Shown here piece after piece: positions 46,882 through 58,690 of a stretch of 64,000 nucleotides of DNA. The translations under genes and the position numbers were made by a program. The DNA lies in assembly GCA_017453665.1 (NCBI GenBank), contig JAFTEM010000025.1, forward strand, positions 1 through 64,000, given 5' to 3'. The notes beneath the pieces were generated by a model. That model was not told the DNA's origin and made no database searches. It saw only the letters and a list, made by a program, of their open reading frames with translations. Position 1 is the first letter of the stretch; the number at the start of each line of letters is the position of its first letter. This DNA comes from a bacterium (GTDB lineage: Bacteria; Patescibacteria; JAEDAM01; Absconditabacterales; Absconditicoccaceae).

Positions 46882-47505
46882 TTATTTTCTAATTTGAAAC
46901 ATTTTCTTTGCCTTAATGAATTTTTCAAAAAGTGAGATTTTTGTTTGATAAAAATCCACTTCTTTATCGATAAATTTTAATGAATCTCTATATTTGTTAA
47001 AATAAGTAATCATTTCTTGTGCTTTTTTGTATTCTTGTTCTAGGATGTATAGTTGGATTAGGTTATAAACAACTTCTGCATCTTTAGAATCTATTGCAAA
47101 TGCGTCTTTTAAGAATCCTAGTCCTTTTTCTCTATTTCCATACCAATATTCGCATAAACCATAGCATCTTAGGATTTCATGGTTAGTTGCGTTTGTCATT
47201 TCCATTGCCTTTAGAAGATATTTTCTTGCATCTTTTCGGTTATTTTTTTCCATTTCTAGGAGTCCTTTGATATAGAGTCCTAATGGATCGTTATTATTTT
47301 TTTGTGCATTAAGAAAATCGACTGCTTTATCAGCTTTTCAGATATCTCATTTACGATATTGGATATCTGCGATTTGCAAGATTGCATCTTCGTTTCTCGG
47401 ATCACGAGTAAGAATAGAATTCACTATTCTGATAGCTTCATCATATTTTCATAACTCTTTAAGTTCCTCGATCTCATCGATTAATTCTTCAGGAATATAG
47501 ACCAT
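46882..47505 (-). CDS. TPR-repeat protein (207 aa)
   Basis: About five tetratricopeptide-like helix pairs: ELKELGKYDEAIRIVNSIL, NEDAILQIADIQYRKGDIGKA, LGLYIKGLLEMEKNNRKDAR, EILRCYGLCEYWYGNREKGLGFL, AEVVYNLIQLYILEQEYKKAQ. There is no signal peptide, so it is a cytoplasmic scaffold. It is the first gene of a pair with ftsX (29-base gap) and may have a role in division-complex assembly; that is inferred from linkage only. The ATG at 47505 begins an uninterrupted repeat region. Confidence 0.82.
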
Positions 47506-47579
47506 GGCAATAGATATTTTAGAATAAATGTTTTTATCAATTGTATCTTAAAAAATAAAAAAGTTCAATTTTTTCTCAC

Positions 47580-47599
47580 AAGTGAAAATTATTCACCTT
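47580..47599. promoter_or_regulatory. Palindrome in the divergent ftsX/RND region
   Basis: GTGAA-AATTA-TTCAC (47582-47596) with flanking AA/TT-type extension. It sits in a 217-base divergent region between the TPR-ftsX unit and the RND exporter, about 75 bases upstream of the TPR gene's ATG. A possible regulator site; nothing else definite is visible in this region. Confidence 0.35.
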
Positions 47600-47722
47600 T
47601 ACATTTTTCAAAATTGTATATAAAATCTTTTAATCAAATGTTTTAATTTTTACTTGCAACTAAGCTTAAAATAACCATAATACGAACGTTATTTTTACCT
47701 TCTTATATCTTAATTATCTACG

Positions 47723-50700
47723 ATGGGTGTTAATGAACAGTTAGCTCAAGCTAAGAAGAAAATTTCTAGCGGTTTTTTTTGATTTTGGGTTAAGCAACGA
47801 AGAACTACGATTTTGATTCTTGTTATTATTATTCTTGTTTGAGCGTTTTCAGCATATCGTATTCCTAAAGAATCTTTTCCTGAGGTAAATTTAGGAATGG
47901 TGACTGTTGTTACTGTTTATCCGGGTGGAAGTCCTGAGGATATTGACTCACTTATCACCAAAAAGATAGAAGATAAAATTAGCTGACTTGATTGAATTGA
48001 TTCTATTGATTCAACATCTTCTGATAGTGTATCTACCATTATGGCTACACTAGAAAATGATGCTGATGTTGATAGTGTTGCAAATAAAGTTCAAGATGCT
48101 GTTAATACGGTATCACTTCCAGCTGATGCTAGAGATCCTGTTGTTACTCAAATAGATACCGATCTTATTTGAACGATGATCTTTTCTTTAGTACTGTATG
48201 CAAAAGATTCACGTTTTGATGATGCCTATTTAAAAGAGAAAGCGATTTCTTTAAAAAAGGCCTTAGAGTGAATTTGAAATATTGATACTATTGAACTTAG
48301 TGATGGTTCTATGTCCTTAGCATGACTTGCAAATAAGGCAGAATCTTATGATATTGAAGTACTCGTTGATGAGAATAAAGTTACTCCACTTTGACTTTCT
48401 GTTGCTCAAATTTCTAATATCATTCAAGGATTTAATGTAAGTCAGCCATTAGGTACTCATACTATTGGAGAGAAAGAATATTCTTTTAGAATTAATGGAG
48501 AAATAGCGAGTGTTGAAGAACTTTCTCAGACGCCAATTCCATTGTCTAATGGAAAAACTATTCCTCTTGAATCTATTGCAACGGTAAAAAAGGTTTTTGA
48601 TAGTGATGGACAAATTAATATCTGACATTTTGAGAATGGTGAGAAGAATTCTGGGAATCTAGCGGTATTATTGAATGTTGATAGAAAATCTTCTGCAAGC
48701 GTGTTGTCGGCTTCAACGGATGCGAAAAAACGTATCGAAGAAGAAATGAGTAAAGAAGAGTATGAGGGGTTAGGATATTTTTATACGAGTGATCTTTGAA
48801 CAAAAATTTCTAAGCTCTATAATGATTTGGTTGTAAATATGATTTCAACACTTCTTGTTGTGTTCTTGATTGTTTGGTGTTTTGTTGGAGCAATGGAATC
48901 GTTTTTAGCAACGGTTTCTATTCCTATGGCATTTTTTGTTACTTTCTATGTGCTTAATGCTTTAGGATATACGATGAATGTTTTAACTAATTTCTCACTT
49001 ATTATATGTTTGTGAATCGCTGTTGATACTGCTACTGTGATTATTCAATGAGCGAGTGAGTTTATGAAGCAATGATATAGACCATTACATGCGGCGCTTT
49101 TATCGGTGAGAACCTATAAGAATTCCTTAATTTCTTGAACGGCTACAACGGTGGTTGTGTTTATTCCGTTGATGATGTTGCCTGGAGTTATGGGTAAGGC
49201 GATGTCTTTGATTCCAATTACTATATTTACGACACTTGTTGCTTCCTTATTTGTTTCACTTACTGGTACTCCAACTATTTTCTTCTTAACAAGAAATGAT
49301 AAGAGCTATTATAAGAGAGATCAGGAGAACGAAAAATATTTACACGAAGAACAGAGAGTTTTGTTAGAAAGTGATAGAGAATGAAAAGAGGAGAGAAAAG
49401 ATGAAGAAAAGGCAGGATTCCGTGATAGAATACTTAATAAATTAGTTGCGTTATATGATAGATCAGTAAGAGCGACATTGAATAGTAAAATTCGTTGTGC
49501 AGCTTGGATTGTTTTGCCTATTGTGCTCTTGGTGTTTACTATTATGTTTGTTTCTACGAAGATAGGATTCTTGTTGTCTCCATCGTATGATAGTGAAAAT
49601 ATGTCGATTAAGCTTACGGCTGATGCGGGGCTCACAACTGATACTATGGCAGAAAAAATTAGTTGACTTCATACTGTACTTTCTGAGATTCCTGAACTTG
49701 AGAGTTATACGGCAACAATCAATGGAAATACTATTTCTGTAACTATGAATTTGATAGATCATACGGAAAGAGATAGAACAACATTTGATATCGAAGATGA
49801 TTTAACTGATAAACTTGCGTTTTTGAAACAGAAAGGATTTGATGTAAGTATTTCTACGGTTACAAATTCTAGTTCTATGTGAAGTTCTAGTGAGGTTTGA
49901 ATAAAGATTAAGGCTACTGATATGGTAAGTCAAGATACTTTAGCTAAAGTAGCTAGGGATTTTGAAGAATATCTTAAATCGCTTCCTTGAACTAAAAATA
50001 TTACTAATTCAAGTAAGGAAAGTCCTGGACAGTTCGTATTTGAACTTGATGAAGATAGGTTAGCTATGCTTTGATTAACAAAGAGTTCTGTTGGTCCATC
50101 ACTCTATCTTGCACTTAATTGAATGGATGCTGGTAGTTTGAAAGTTGATGGAGATACCCATGATATTAAAATTAAGTATGATGATTTTAATGATACAGTT
50201 TCTCCTGATACGCTTATGGGAACAATCATTACAACTACTGCAGGACAAATTCCTTTAGCAAGTATCGGAAACTATAGTTTTAAGCCAGCTGTTACAAGTA
50301 TTGTGAGAGATGATTGAGATATTACGGTAACCATTGGAGCTAATCTTTTACAAGGAGTAAAGGCTGAGGGAATTAATGAGGCATTATATGCATATGGAGA
50401 TGCTTATGATTTCCCTGAGGGGGTAAGTTATTCTGAGGGTTGAGAACAGGTTGAGAATGCTGATCTTATTGCATCATTACTTGCTTCTGTTGTTTTTGCA
50501 TTCATTATGATTTTCGGTATTCTTGTTCTTCAATTTAATAGTTATACGCAGCCACTTATTATTTCATATAGTCTTTTGATGGGATTTATTTGAGCGACCT
50601 ATGGAATGCTCTTTACAGGAAATCCTTATTCTATGATGTTCTTGATTTGATTCGTTGCTTTGATGGGAATTATTGTAAATAATGCGATTATTTTGATTGA

Positions 50701-51478
50701 TACTGCAAATGAAAATATGGCGCATTGATATAATCGTGATGATGCGATAAGAGAAAGTGCAAAATCGAGATTAAAGCCAATCCTTAGTACTACGTTAACT
50801 ACGGTTATTGGTATGGCTACTTTGTTATCTAATGGAATGTTTGCAACGCTTGGATATACGATTATGTTCTGACTTTCGTTTGGAACGATTGTGACGCTTT
50901 ATGCAGTACCAGTACTTTATCAATGAGAACAAAAAATAAGGATTATTATTAGAAGAGTTATTTTAAAACCATTACTTATTTTTGTTGCTCCTCTTATTGT
51001 TATTGGAATTATTTATCTTCTTGGTTATATGTTCTGATTTAATGCATTTGGTAATATTGCATGACAGAGTGCTATGGTTGCTCTTTTATGTACTACTGCT
51101 ATATTCCTTATCTTTTTGGAGTTCGTTAGTAATAGTAACGGTGAACCAGGATGGAGACAATCATTACTTCATTTAAAACTTGCTGCTGTTAAGTGAAAGA
51201 GATTTAATAAAAAACAAATTCTTAGAAGAATTATTATTAAGTTTTCACTTATGTTAGCACCTCTTGTTCTTGCTCTTATTATTACTTGAATCTTTAAGCT
51301 ATGTTGAGCTTGAGAAGATATCGTATCGTATGCTATGACAGCAAGTCTTGTTACTGGATATCTCTTCTATTTTGCTGGAAATGTTTATTGTTTCTGGACT
51401 TCAAAAGGAAACCAATTCATTCATGATAAAGTTGCAGGTATTGCTATTATTGATGAAAGTGTGGAAGAAGAAATTTAG
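47723..51478 (+). CDS. RND-family exporter with C-terminal RDD-like extension (1251 aa)
   Basis: A HAE1/AcrB-type permease: TM1 near residues 27-45, a porter domain (YPGGSPEDIDSLITKKIEDKI), then TM2-6 from about residue 370, a second porter domain and TM8-12. At the proton-relay site of TM4 the sequence is GIAVDTATVI (D435, T436), so only one of AcrB's two aspartates is kept. TM10 has GIIVNNAIILID, with Asn where AcrB has Lys940. Beyond TM12 about 180 further residues carry four hydrophobic segments and end FIHDKVAGIAIIDE, resembling the RDD membrane domain. It is therefore probably a fusion. No adaptor (AcrA) or TolC partner is encoded nearby. Substrate unknown; lipid or peptide export is as likely as drugs. 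Confidence 0.9.
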
Positions 51479-51491
51479 GAACTTCTTATAT

Positions 51492-51532
51492 AAAAATGAG
51501 CGGATAGGTATTATTGTTATCCGCTCATTTTT
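51492..51532. terminator. Bidirectional terminator between RND exporter and ATP synthase operon
   Basis: A perfect 15-base stem (AAAAATGAGCGGATA with its complement) around an 11-base loop. It serves the exporter on the plus strand and the atp operon on the minus strand, whose last gene ends 17 bases away. Confidence 0.9.
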
Positions 51533-51548
51533 GCTGTTAAGAAAGTAA

Positions 51549-53051
<1,503 letters not shown>

Positions 53052-53078
53052 TTTCACAAATAAAATAAGAATAAAATT

Positions 53079-53969
53079 TTATTTAATAGCTGTACTTGCA
53101 CTTACAATTTCAGTAATTTCTTGGGTGATTTTATATTGACGTGTTTTATTGTATAAGAGATTAAGATTGATTAATAGATCGTTACAATTATCTTTTGCGT
53201 TTTTCATGGCAAGCATTCTTGCTGCATATTCGGTTGTTTTATTATGGATTACTGCAGAGAAGATAATTGTTCTTATAAGTAATTGCATGAAATCGAATTT
53301 AAATGTTTCTACATCTGGTTCGACCATTAAGTATTTGTTATCGATGTTTTCTAAGAGGTCCATTTTGAGTCCGATATTCTCTAGGAATGATTCAAAACTT
53401 TCTTCATCGAGAGGATAGAGTTTGAATCTTGTTAATACCTGATTCATTGTTGTTTTGTAAAAGTTGAAATAGACCTTAATTTTTGAGTATCTTTTTTCTT
53501 CTAACGCTTTTTTAATATACGCAGATATTGGGTTTATTTCAGCTAATAATACTTTATCTGAGATAATTGCTGTTCAAACGACATTCCATCAATTTCTTAC
53601 GAAATATTCAACTCCTTTTTTTCCGATAACGAAGATATCAACGTTATCCTTTGCTTGTCAGTAATTATTTTCCATTCTTTTAAAGATTCTTGAATTGATA
53701 CTTCAACAAAGTCATTTATCTCAAGTAACAACGATAAGGAGTCTTCTTCCTTTTGGATCCCAAGATTTTTCATCGAAATCGAAAAGGTTGATTTCTTTTC
53801 TTACTACTTTTAAGACTTCAAGAAAACTTTGCATAAAATCTTTATATGAAGAGATAACGCCTTTTAGTTTTTGTAATTTAACAGTAGAAACAATCTCCAA
53901 TGCCTTAACTATTTTTTGAAGATTCTTTACTGATTTTATTCTTGTTCTTACTTGCTTTAAATTCGTCAT
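53079..53969 (-). CDS. atpG: F1 ATP synthase subunit gamma
   Basis: A 296-aa central-stalk subunit. The N-terminal helix NLKQVRTRIKSVKNLQKIVKALEIVSTVKLQ and the C-terminal helix (TEYAARMLAMKNAKDNCNDLL...RQYKITQEITEIVSASTAI) are the paired coiled coil that turns inside the alpha3beta3 head. The middle Rossmann-like part begins RRLLIVVTG. It lies 27 bases before beta and 19 bases after epsilon. Sequence divergence is greatest in the middle domain. Confidence 0.93.
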
Positions 53970-53988
53970 ACTCGATGTTTAGATAAAA

Positions 53989-54468
53989 CTATTTATTAAT
54001 TATTCTTCATCATCTTTTTTCTTTAATTTTTAGGAGCTCCATATCAGCTGTAAGCTTTTGGAGGTTAAGATATGCTCTTTCAATTTCATCAGAATTTCAA
54101 CTCGCTCTAATTTCTTTGATTTGTTTCTCGAGATTTTCTTTCATTTCTTGGAGCGCTTCACGATCAGATTTCGGAGTGATTGTTGCAGATGCTACAAATA
54201 AGATTACGGCTGTTCAGTCAGTATAGATTGTTCCTTCTCCTACTGCGATTGTGATTTTTTCGTCTTCAAAGAGGAATTCTGTATCTGCGATAAACTCACT
54301 TCTTCTTTTTTCTATTGGTACGAATTTAACAATTCAAGGGGTAATCATTGCTGTTAATGGATTGTGGTGTGGCAAAATTGAGAGTACTCCAACTTTTGTT
54401 GGGAGTTCTACTCTCTCAACTTCTCCATCAAAAATCACTCCATGTACGGTATGTATTTTTAACAGCAT
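53989..54468 (-). CDS. atpC: F1 ATP synthase subunit epsilon
   Basis: A 159-aa protein, slightly long for epsilon (usually 130-140). The N-terminal beta-sandwich is clear: MLLKIHTVHGVIFDGEVERVELPTKVGVLSILPHHNPLTAMI, with the conserved GVLSILPHHNP, then FEDEKITIAVGEGTIYTDG. The C-terminal helical hairpin (SDREALQEMKENLEKQIKEI, SDEIERAYLNLQKLTADMELL) can act as the known ATPase inhibitor arm. The gene lies between alpha and gamma, not at the operon end, a rearranged position. Confidence 0.92.
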
Positions 54469-54489
54469 GGTAACTTTTTAAAATAAATA

Positions 54490-55998
54490 TTAGTTATATC
54501 ATCATTCTTTAATAATTTCAGCGATAAGTTTTTTTATTTGTGCTTCGATATCTGGAGTTAAGTCTTTTTTCTCTTTGATTGTTTTTGCGAGTTCTTCGTA
54601 GGTTGTATCAAGTTTTTGATAGATTTTTTTCTCTATTTGTGCGATATCATCAAGTGGGATTTTTTCGAAATATCCGTTGATTCCCATATAGATAAGTACG
54701 GCTTGTTTATAGAATGGAATTGGGGAATCGTTGGTTTGTTTTAACATTTCCATTAATTTAGCTCCATTATCTAGTTTTCTTCTTGTAGAAGCGTCTAGAT
54801 CTGAGGCAAATTGAGAGAAGCTTGCTAATTCGTTATAGGTTGCTAATTCTAGTCTTAGTCTTCCTGCAACTTTTTTCATAATCTTTGTTTGAGCCGAACC
54901 TCCTACTCTTGATACTGAGAATCCAACATCGATTGCTGGTTTAAATCATGAATTAAAGAGATCTGTTTCTAGAAAGATTTGACCGTCTGTAATAGAGATT
55001 ACGTTGGTTGGAATATATGCAGAGATATCAGAATCGAGGGTTTCGATAATAGGGAGCGCTGTTAGACTACCACCACCTCGTTGTTCTTCTACTCTTGCTG
55101 CTCTTTCTAGGAGTTTAGAGTGGAGATAAAATACGTCTCATGGATATGCTTCTCTTCCAGGAGGTCTTCTTAAAAGCAAAGAAACTTCTCTGTAAGCAAC
55201 AGCGTGTTTTGATAGATCATCATAGATGATAAGTGCATCTTTTCAATGTTCCATAAAATATTCTCATAATGCACATCCAACATATGGAGCGATATATTGA
55301 ACAACTGCTGGATCTGAAATTGGAGCGTTTACAACTGTTGTGTATTCCATCGCTCATTTTTCTCTTAGCATTTCTACGATTCTTCTTACTTTTGATTCTT
55401 TTTGTCCGATTGCTACATAGATACAATATACGTCTTTTCATTTTTGATTTAGGATAGTATCTGTTGCGATTGTTGTTTTTCAGGTTTGTCTATTTCAGAT
55501 GATTAATTCTCTTTGTCCTCTTCCGATAGGAACCATCGCATCGATTGATTTGATTCCTGTTTCTAAAGGAACGTTCACTGTTTTTCTTGTGATTACTCAA
55601 GGTGCGATTTTTTCAACAAGTCAGAATTGTTTTGGTTTGATTTCTTTTCATCAATCTATTGGTTCTCCGATTCCGTTTACTACTCTTCATAGGTATTCTT
55701 CTCAAACTCCTACACTAAATACGCGTCCTGTTGAAAGTACAGAATCTCATTGTTTTAGCGTTGAATAATCTCAGAGAACTAAGACTCCTACACCGTCAAC
55801 AGAGAGATCAAGTACGAGTCCTTTTACTCCGTTATCGAACACAACGATTTCAGAAAACATAACGGAATCAAGTCCGATTACTGTAGCTACTCAATCTTTT
55901 AATTCTAGGATTTCTCATCTTTTTAGAAAATCGTCGTTAAGTTGAGCTTGATTAATTCATTGTTCTATTTGTCCAAGCAAATCTTGAATCACTGACAT
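54490..55998 (-). CDS. atpA: F1 ATP synthase subunit alpha
   Basis: A 502-aa non-catalytic nucleotide-binding subunit. It starts [17 protein letters not shown], has the beta-barrel segment [20 protein letters not shown], then [23 protein letters not shown]. In this P-loop both the first and last glycines are UGA, and the usual Asp of GDRQTGKT is Asn. [63 protein letters not shown] and [19 protein letters not shown] are family signatures. It ends in two consecutive UGA codons, then YN and TAA. Downstream by 21 bases lies epsilon. Confidence 0.97.
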
Positions 55999-56023
55999 TT
56001 TTCTTGATTAAAGTGTAAATATA

Positions 56024-56476
56024 TTATGCTAATAATTTATCGATATCGTTTTCTAGAGATCTATCAAAGAGGTATCAATGACCTTTCATTGTAACTGTTA
56101 GATTATCTGATGGTATTTCTTGAAAATGTAATTGAGCTTCTTTTCAGAACTTTTTTTCTAGGAATTTTTTTAATGGAGGAATGGTTTTTTCTTCGTTGGT
56201 ATATAACGTGAAGTCTAAGTATTTTTTTTCTACTTTTGCTTTTAAATCGCGGATAAATCTTGAGAGTTCTTTTTCTTCAAGAAGGTTGATCCCGTCTAAA
56301 AGATAGATTAGGTCTGCAATATCTCTATTAATTTTTTCTATCCCTTTGATGAAATTAGGGAGCATGAGTTTTTTTCAGTAATTTCTTAGGAGCGCAAGAA
56401 CAACTGCTAAAAGCTCTAAGACCTTACGTACCTCTTTATCCTCTAATAATGCTTGTAGTACTGTATCTCTGTCCAT
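56024..56476 (-). CDS. atpH: ATP synthase subunit delta, divergent
   Basis: A 150-aa protein in the exact operon place of delta/OSCP, between b and alpha. The N-terminal helical bundle (DRDTVLQALLEDKEVRKVLELLAVVLALLRN) and the C-terminal EIPSDNLTVTMKGHWYLFDRSLENDIDKLL are compatible with the family (the latter matches the usual GxxxxxxDxSxxxxLxxL ending). Overall identity looks low and the protein is shorter than the usual 175-180 aa. Identification relies on position and the C-terminal pattern. Confidence 0.75.
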
Positions 56477-56491
56477 GTGATGGTTTGAAAA

Positions 56492-56980
56492 CTAAAATAC
56501 TTTGTTACGGTCTTGAAGGTCTTCTACTAATACTCAAAAATATTCATCAGAGAGCTCTTTTTCTTGTTTTAGAAGTCTTTTTACTACTGTTTTTGAGGTT
56601 TGTTTTACAGAGTCTACTCGTTCTTCTTTAAGTTGTTTTTCTAGTTTCTCGTTTTCTAAGCGAGCATCAGCTATCATTAATTCTACTTTATATTGACCGT
56701 TTTTTATGATTTTAGATTTCTCTTCTTCGGCAACTAGATGTGCTTCATGGATTAAATCGTTTTTCTTTTTTTCGGCTTTAGAAATAATAAGGTCTGACTC
56801 TTTTCTTGCAAACTCAATCATTCTTTTATATTCATCATCAGCTTTTTTTAGTTTTGCTAGCATTGTTTTTCTCTCTTCTACTTGTTGCACGATTTTATCT
56901 CATAGAAGTTTCCTAAAAAGGAAGACAAGAACAAGAAAGTTGATGATTCATGCTATGACTAAATCAACATGGATATCCAT
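56492..56980 (-). CDS. atpF: ATP synthase subunit b
   Basis: A 162-aa peripheral stalk. A single N-terminal membrane helix (VDLVIAGIINFLVLVFLFRKLL, residues 5-26) is followed by a long charged coiled coil through residue 150 (KKADDEYKRMIEFARKE, AEEEKSKIIKNGQYK, ENEKLEKQLKEERVD). The length and layout are those of subunit b. It lies between c and delta with short gaps. The ATG at 56980 puts the helix at the expected distance from the N terminus. Confidence 0.93.
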
Positions 56981-57001
56981 ATTTTCTTTTTAAGAATAAA
57001 A

Positions 57002-57457
57002 CTATGCACCGATAAGGTTGAATGCAACTACTAGTCCGTAAATCGCTGCTGATTCTACTAATGCCATACCTAAGATGGTTAACACCATAAATGTAGAACT
57101 TAGTTCAGGGTTTTTTCCCATATTTTCAACAGCTGTTTTAGCAACAAGTCCTTCTCAGATACCTACAGCTAATCATGGAAGTCCAACAGCTAATCATGCT
57201 GAAAGGTACATATGAGGATTCGTCATACTTGCAGGATCGATACCTAGGATTTGTAATGCGATGATGAGTCCATAGATAGCTACTGTTTCATCAAGTGCGA
57301 TGAAGAGAATCATGAAGGTCATGATTTTCCCTTTAGAATCTGGATTCCTTAAAATAGCATCCATAGCCGCAGCTCAGATAAGTGCTTCTCAGAACCCTGC
57401 TCAGATTCCTCATAATCCAACAGCTAATCATGCTCCTAGAAAACCTAATGTAGTCAT
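57002..57457 (-). CDS. atpE: ATP synthase subunit c, duplicated (four-helix) with two-carboxylate sites
   Basis: A 151-aa proteolipid made of two hairpins instead of one (bacterial F-type c is about 75-85 aa). Hairpin 1 has GIGAGFGEALIGAAA with E24 and ALDETVAIYGL with E57. Hairpin 2 has GLAVGIGEGLVAKTAVE with E102 and ALVESAAIYGL with E135. In both, the Glu pair is 33 residues apart, the same spacing as Gln32/Glu65 in Na+-binding c subunits. The Gln is replaced by Glu, as described for the two-carboxylate Na+ rotor of Fusobacterium. T58 and S136 follow the second Glu, also as in Na+ rings. Duplication recalls V-type proteolipids, but the operon is F-type. Na+ coupling is likely but inferred. 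Many glycines are UGA. Confidence 0.95.
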
Positions 57458-57485
57458 ATATATAATAAAATAAGATAAAAGACGT

Positions 57486-58352
57486 TTAATCTTCGGTTGC
57501 TACTTTAATAAAAATTGCTGTTAATAATGAAAACACGAATGCTTGGATAACAGCAACTAATAATCATTGTAGTACTACGATTAGAGGGAAGAGTATAGGA
57601 AACTCTGCTCATGACATCGTTTTTGTTAATGCTCACATTCATGCAGCAGCCATTCCTAAAAGGATTGTCCCTGACATCATATTTCCTGTTAACCTAAAAG
57701 AAAGTGAGATAACTTTCGCAATATTTCATATAATATCAAGGACTCAAACAAACATTGAGATTATAATATCAAAAAGTTTTGTGAATATTCGCATTGGATA
57801 ATATAGCCACGGCGATTTTCATTCTTTCTCTATACTAATGATATTTTTTCAAAAGATAGGGAGGTAGCTGTAGATGAACTTAAATGTTCAAGCTTTTCTT
57901 CGTTGAAGATAGAGCATTAACATTACTGCGATCAGTGCCATTGCTACGTTGAAGTTGGCATCTGTTGTAGGGGCAGTGATGTAATTTTCTAGTCATGGGA
58001 ACATCGTGTTGAGGTAATCTATTACTGATCCCATTAGATTAGAAATTAAGATGACAAAGAACATTCCTATTACAAAAGATTTTACTCGGAATTTTTGTCA
58101 TTCTCCCATAATATCATCAAAAAATCCATAGATTTTTTCAAATAAAAGTTCGAATAATAAGATAACATTTTTTCAAAAATAGAGAAAAAGTTTATCTGAT
58201 TTAAAAAGGAAGTATGTTAATGCAAAAAGAATTATTATTACGAGCAAAAAAAACTCTCCTCTTAGTAGCGGTAGGGGTAAATTCAAAAACCGCTCTTGTA
58301 GGAGACTAATATAGTTCGGAACTTGTAGTAGAAATTCACGAATAGTGTCCAT
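57486..58352 (-). CDS. atpB: ATP synthase subunit a
   Basis: A 288-aa stator channel subunit. The essential arginine is R220 in SLSFRLTGNMMSG, followed by the TILLGMAAAG helix and the C-terminal helices (ILFPLIVVLQGLLVAVIQAFVFSLLTAIFI). Upstream helices lie near residues 35-52 and 85-105. The N-terminal part includes a long soluble stretch (KNVILLFELLFEKIYGFFDDI). I started at the ATG at 58352; an in-frame TTG ten codons upstream is possible. First gene of the eight-gene operon. Confidence 0.93.
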
Positions 58353-58470
58353 TAGCTTTTGGCGTTGTAAATTTCTTTTCAATGTAGTAATTTGTAATCG
58401 AAAAGCAACATTAAGTAGAAAAATAAACCACCAAAAAGAGGAAAAAGTTGTAAAATAATGTGCGTGGATT

Positions 58471-58569
58471 GAAAAATGTGGAATTTGGGGTACTATATGG
58501 TCTGAAAAATGTGGGAATTTGTGTCTAAAATAGTCTGAAAAATGTGGAAGAATTTTTTAAAACGCCCTA
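58471..58569 (+). repeat. 33-bp period GAAAAATGTGG repeats between atpB and ppdK
   Basis: GAAAAATGTGG occurs at 58471, 58504 and 58537, exactly 33 bases apart. Copies 1 and 2 also share AATTTG and a GTCT end, and copy 3 diverges after the core. The same core and period are found between RuBisCO and its divergent ATPase (38118-38193). They lie upstream of the ppdK promoter candidate and of the atp operon start. Probably regulator sites. Confidence 0.7.
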
Positions 58570-58626
58570 AGTATGTGGTTTTTTTCTTGCTATGTCTTTT
58601 TGCCAAATTTTTGGTTAATTTTTTTC

Positions 58627-58654
58627 TTGAAATGTTCTATAGGAATCCTAAAAT
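58627..58654 (+). promoter_or_regulatory. Candidate ppdK promoter
   Basis: TTGAAA (58627-58632), 16 bases, TAAAAT (58649-58654), 36 bases before the ppdK ATG and about 58 bases after the last 33-bp repeat unit. Confidence 0.4.
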
Positions 58655-58690
58655 GATTTCTGTTTTATTTTTATTTACCGAGAAGATATT

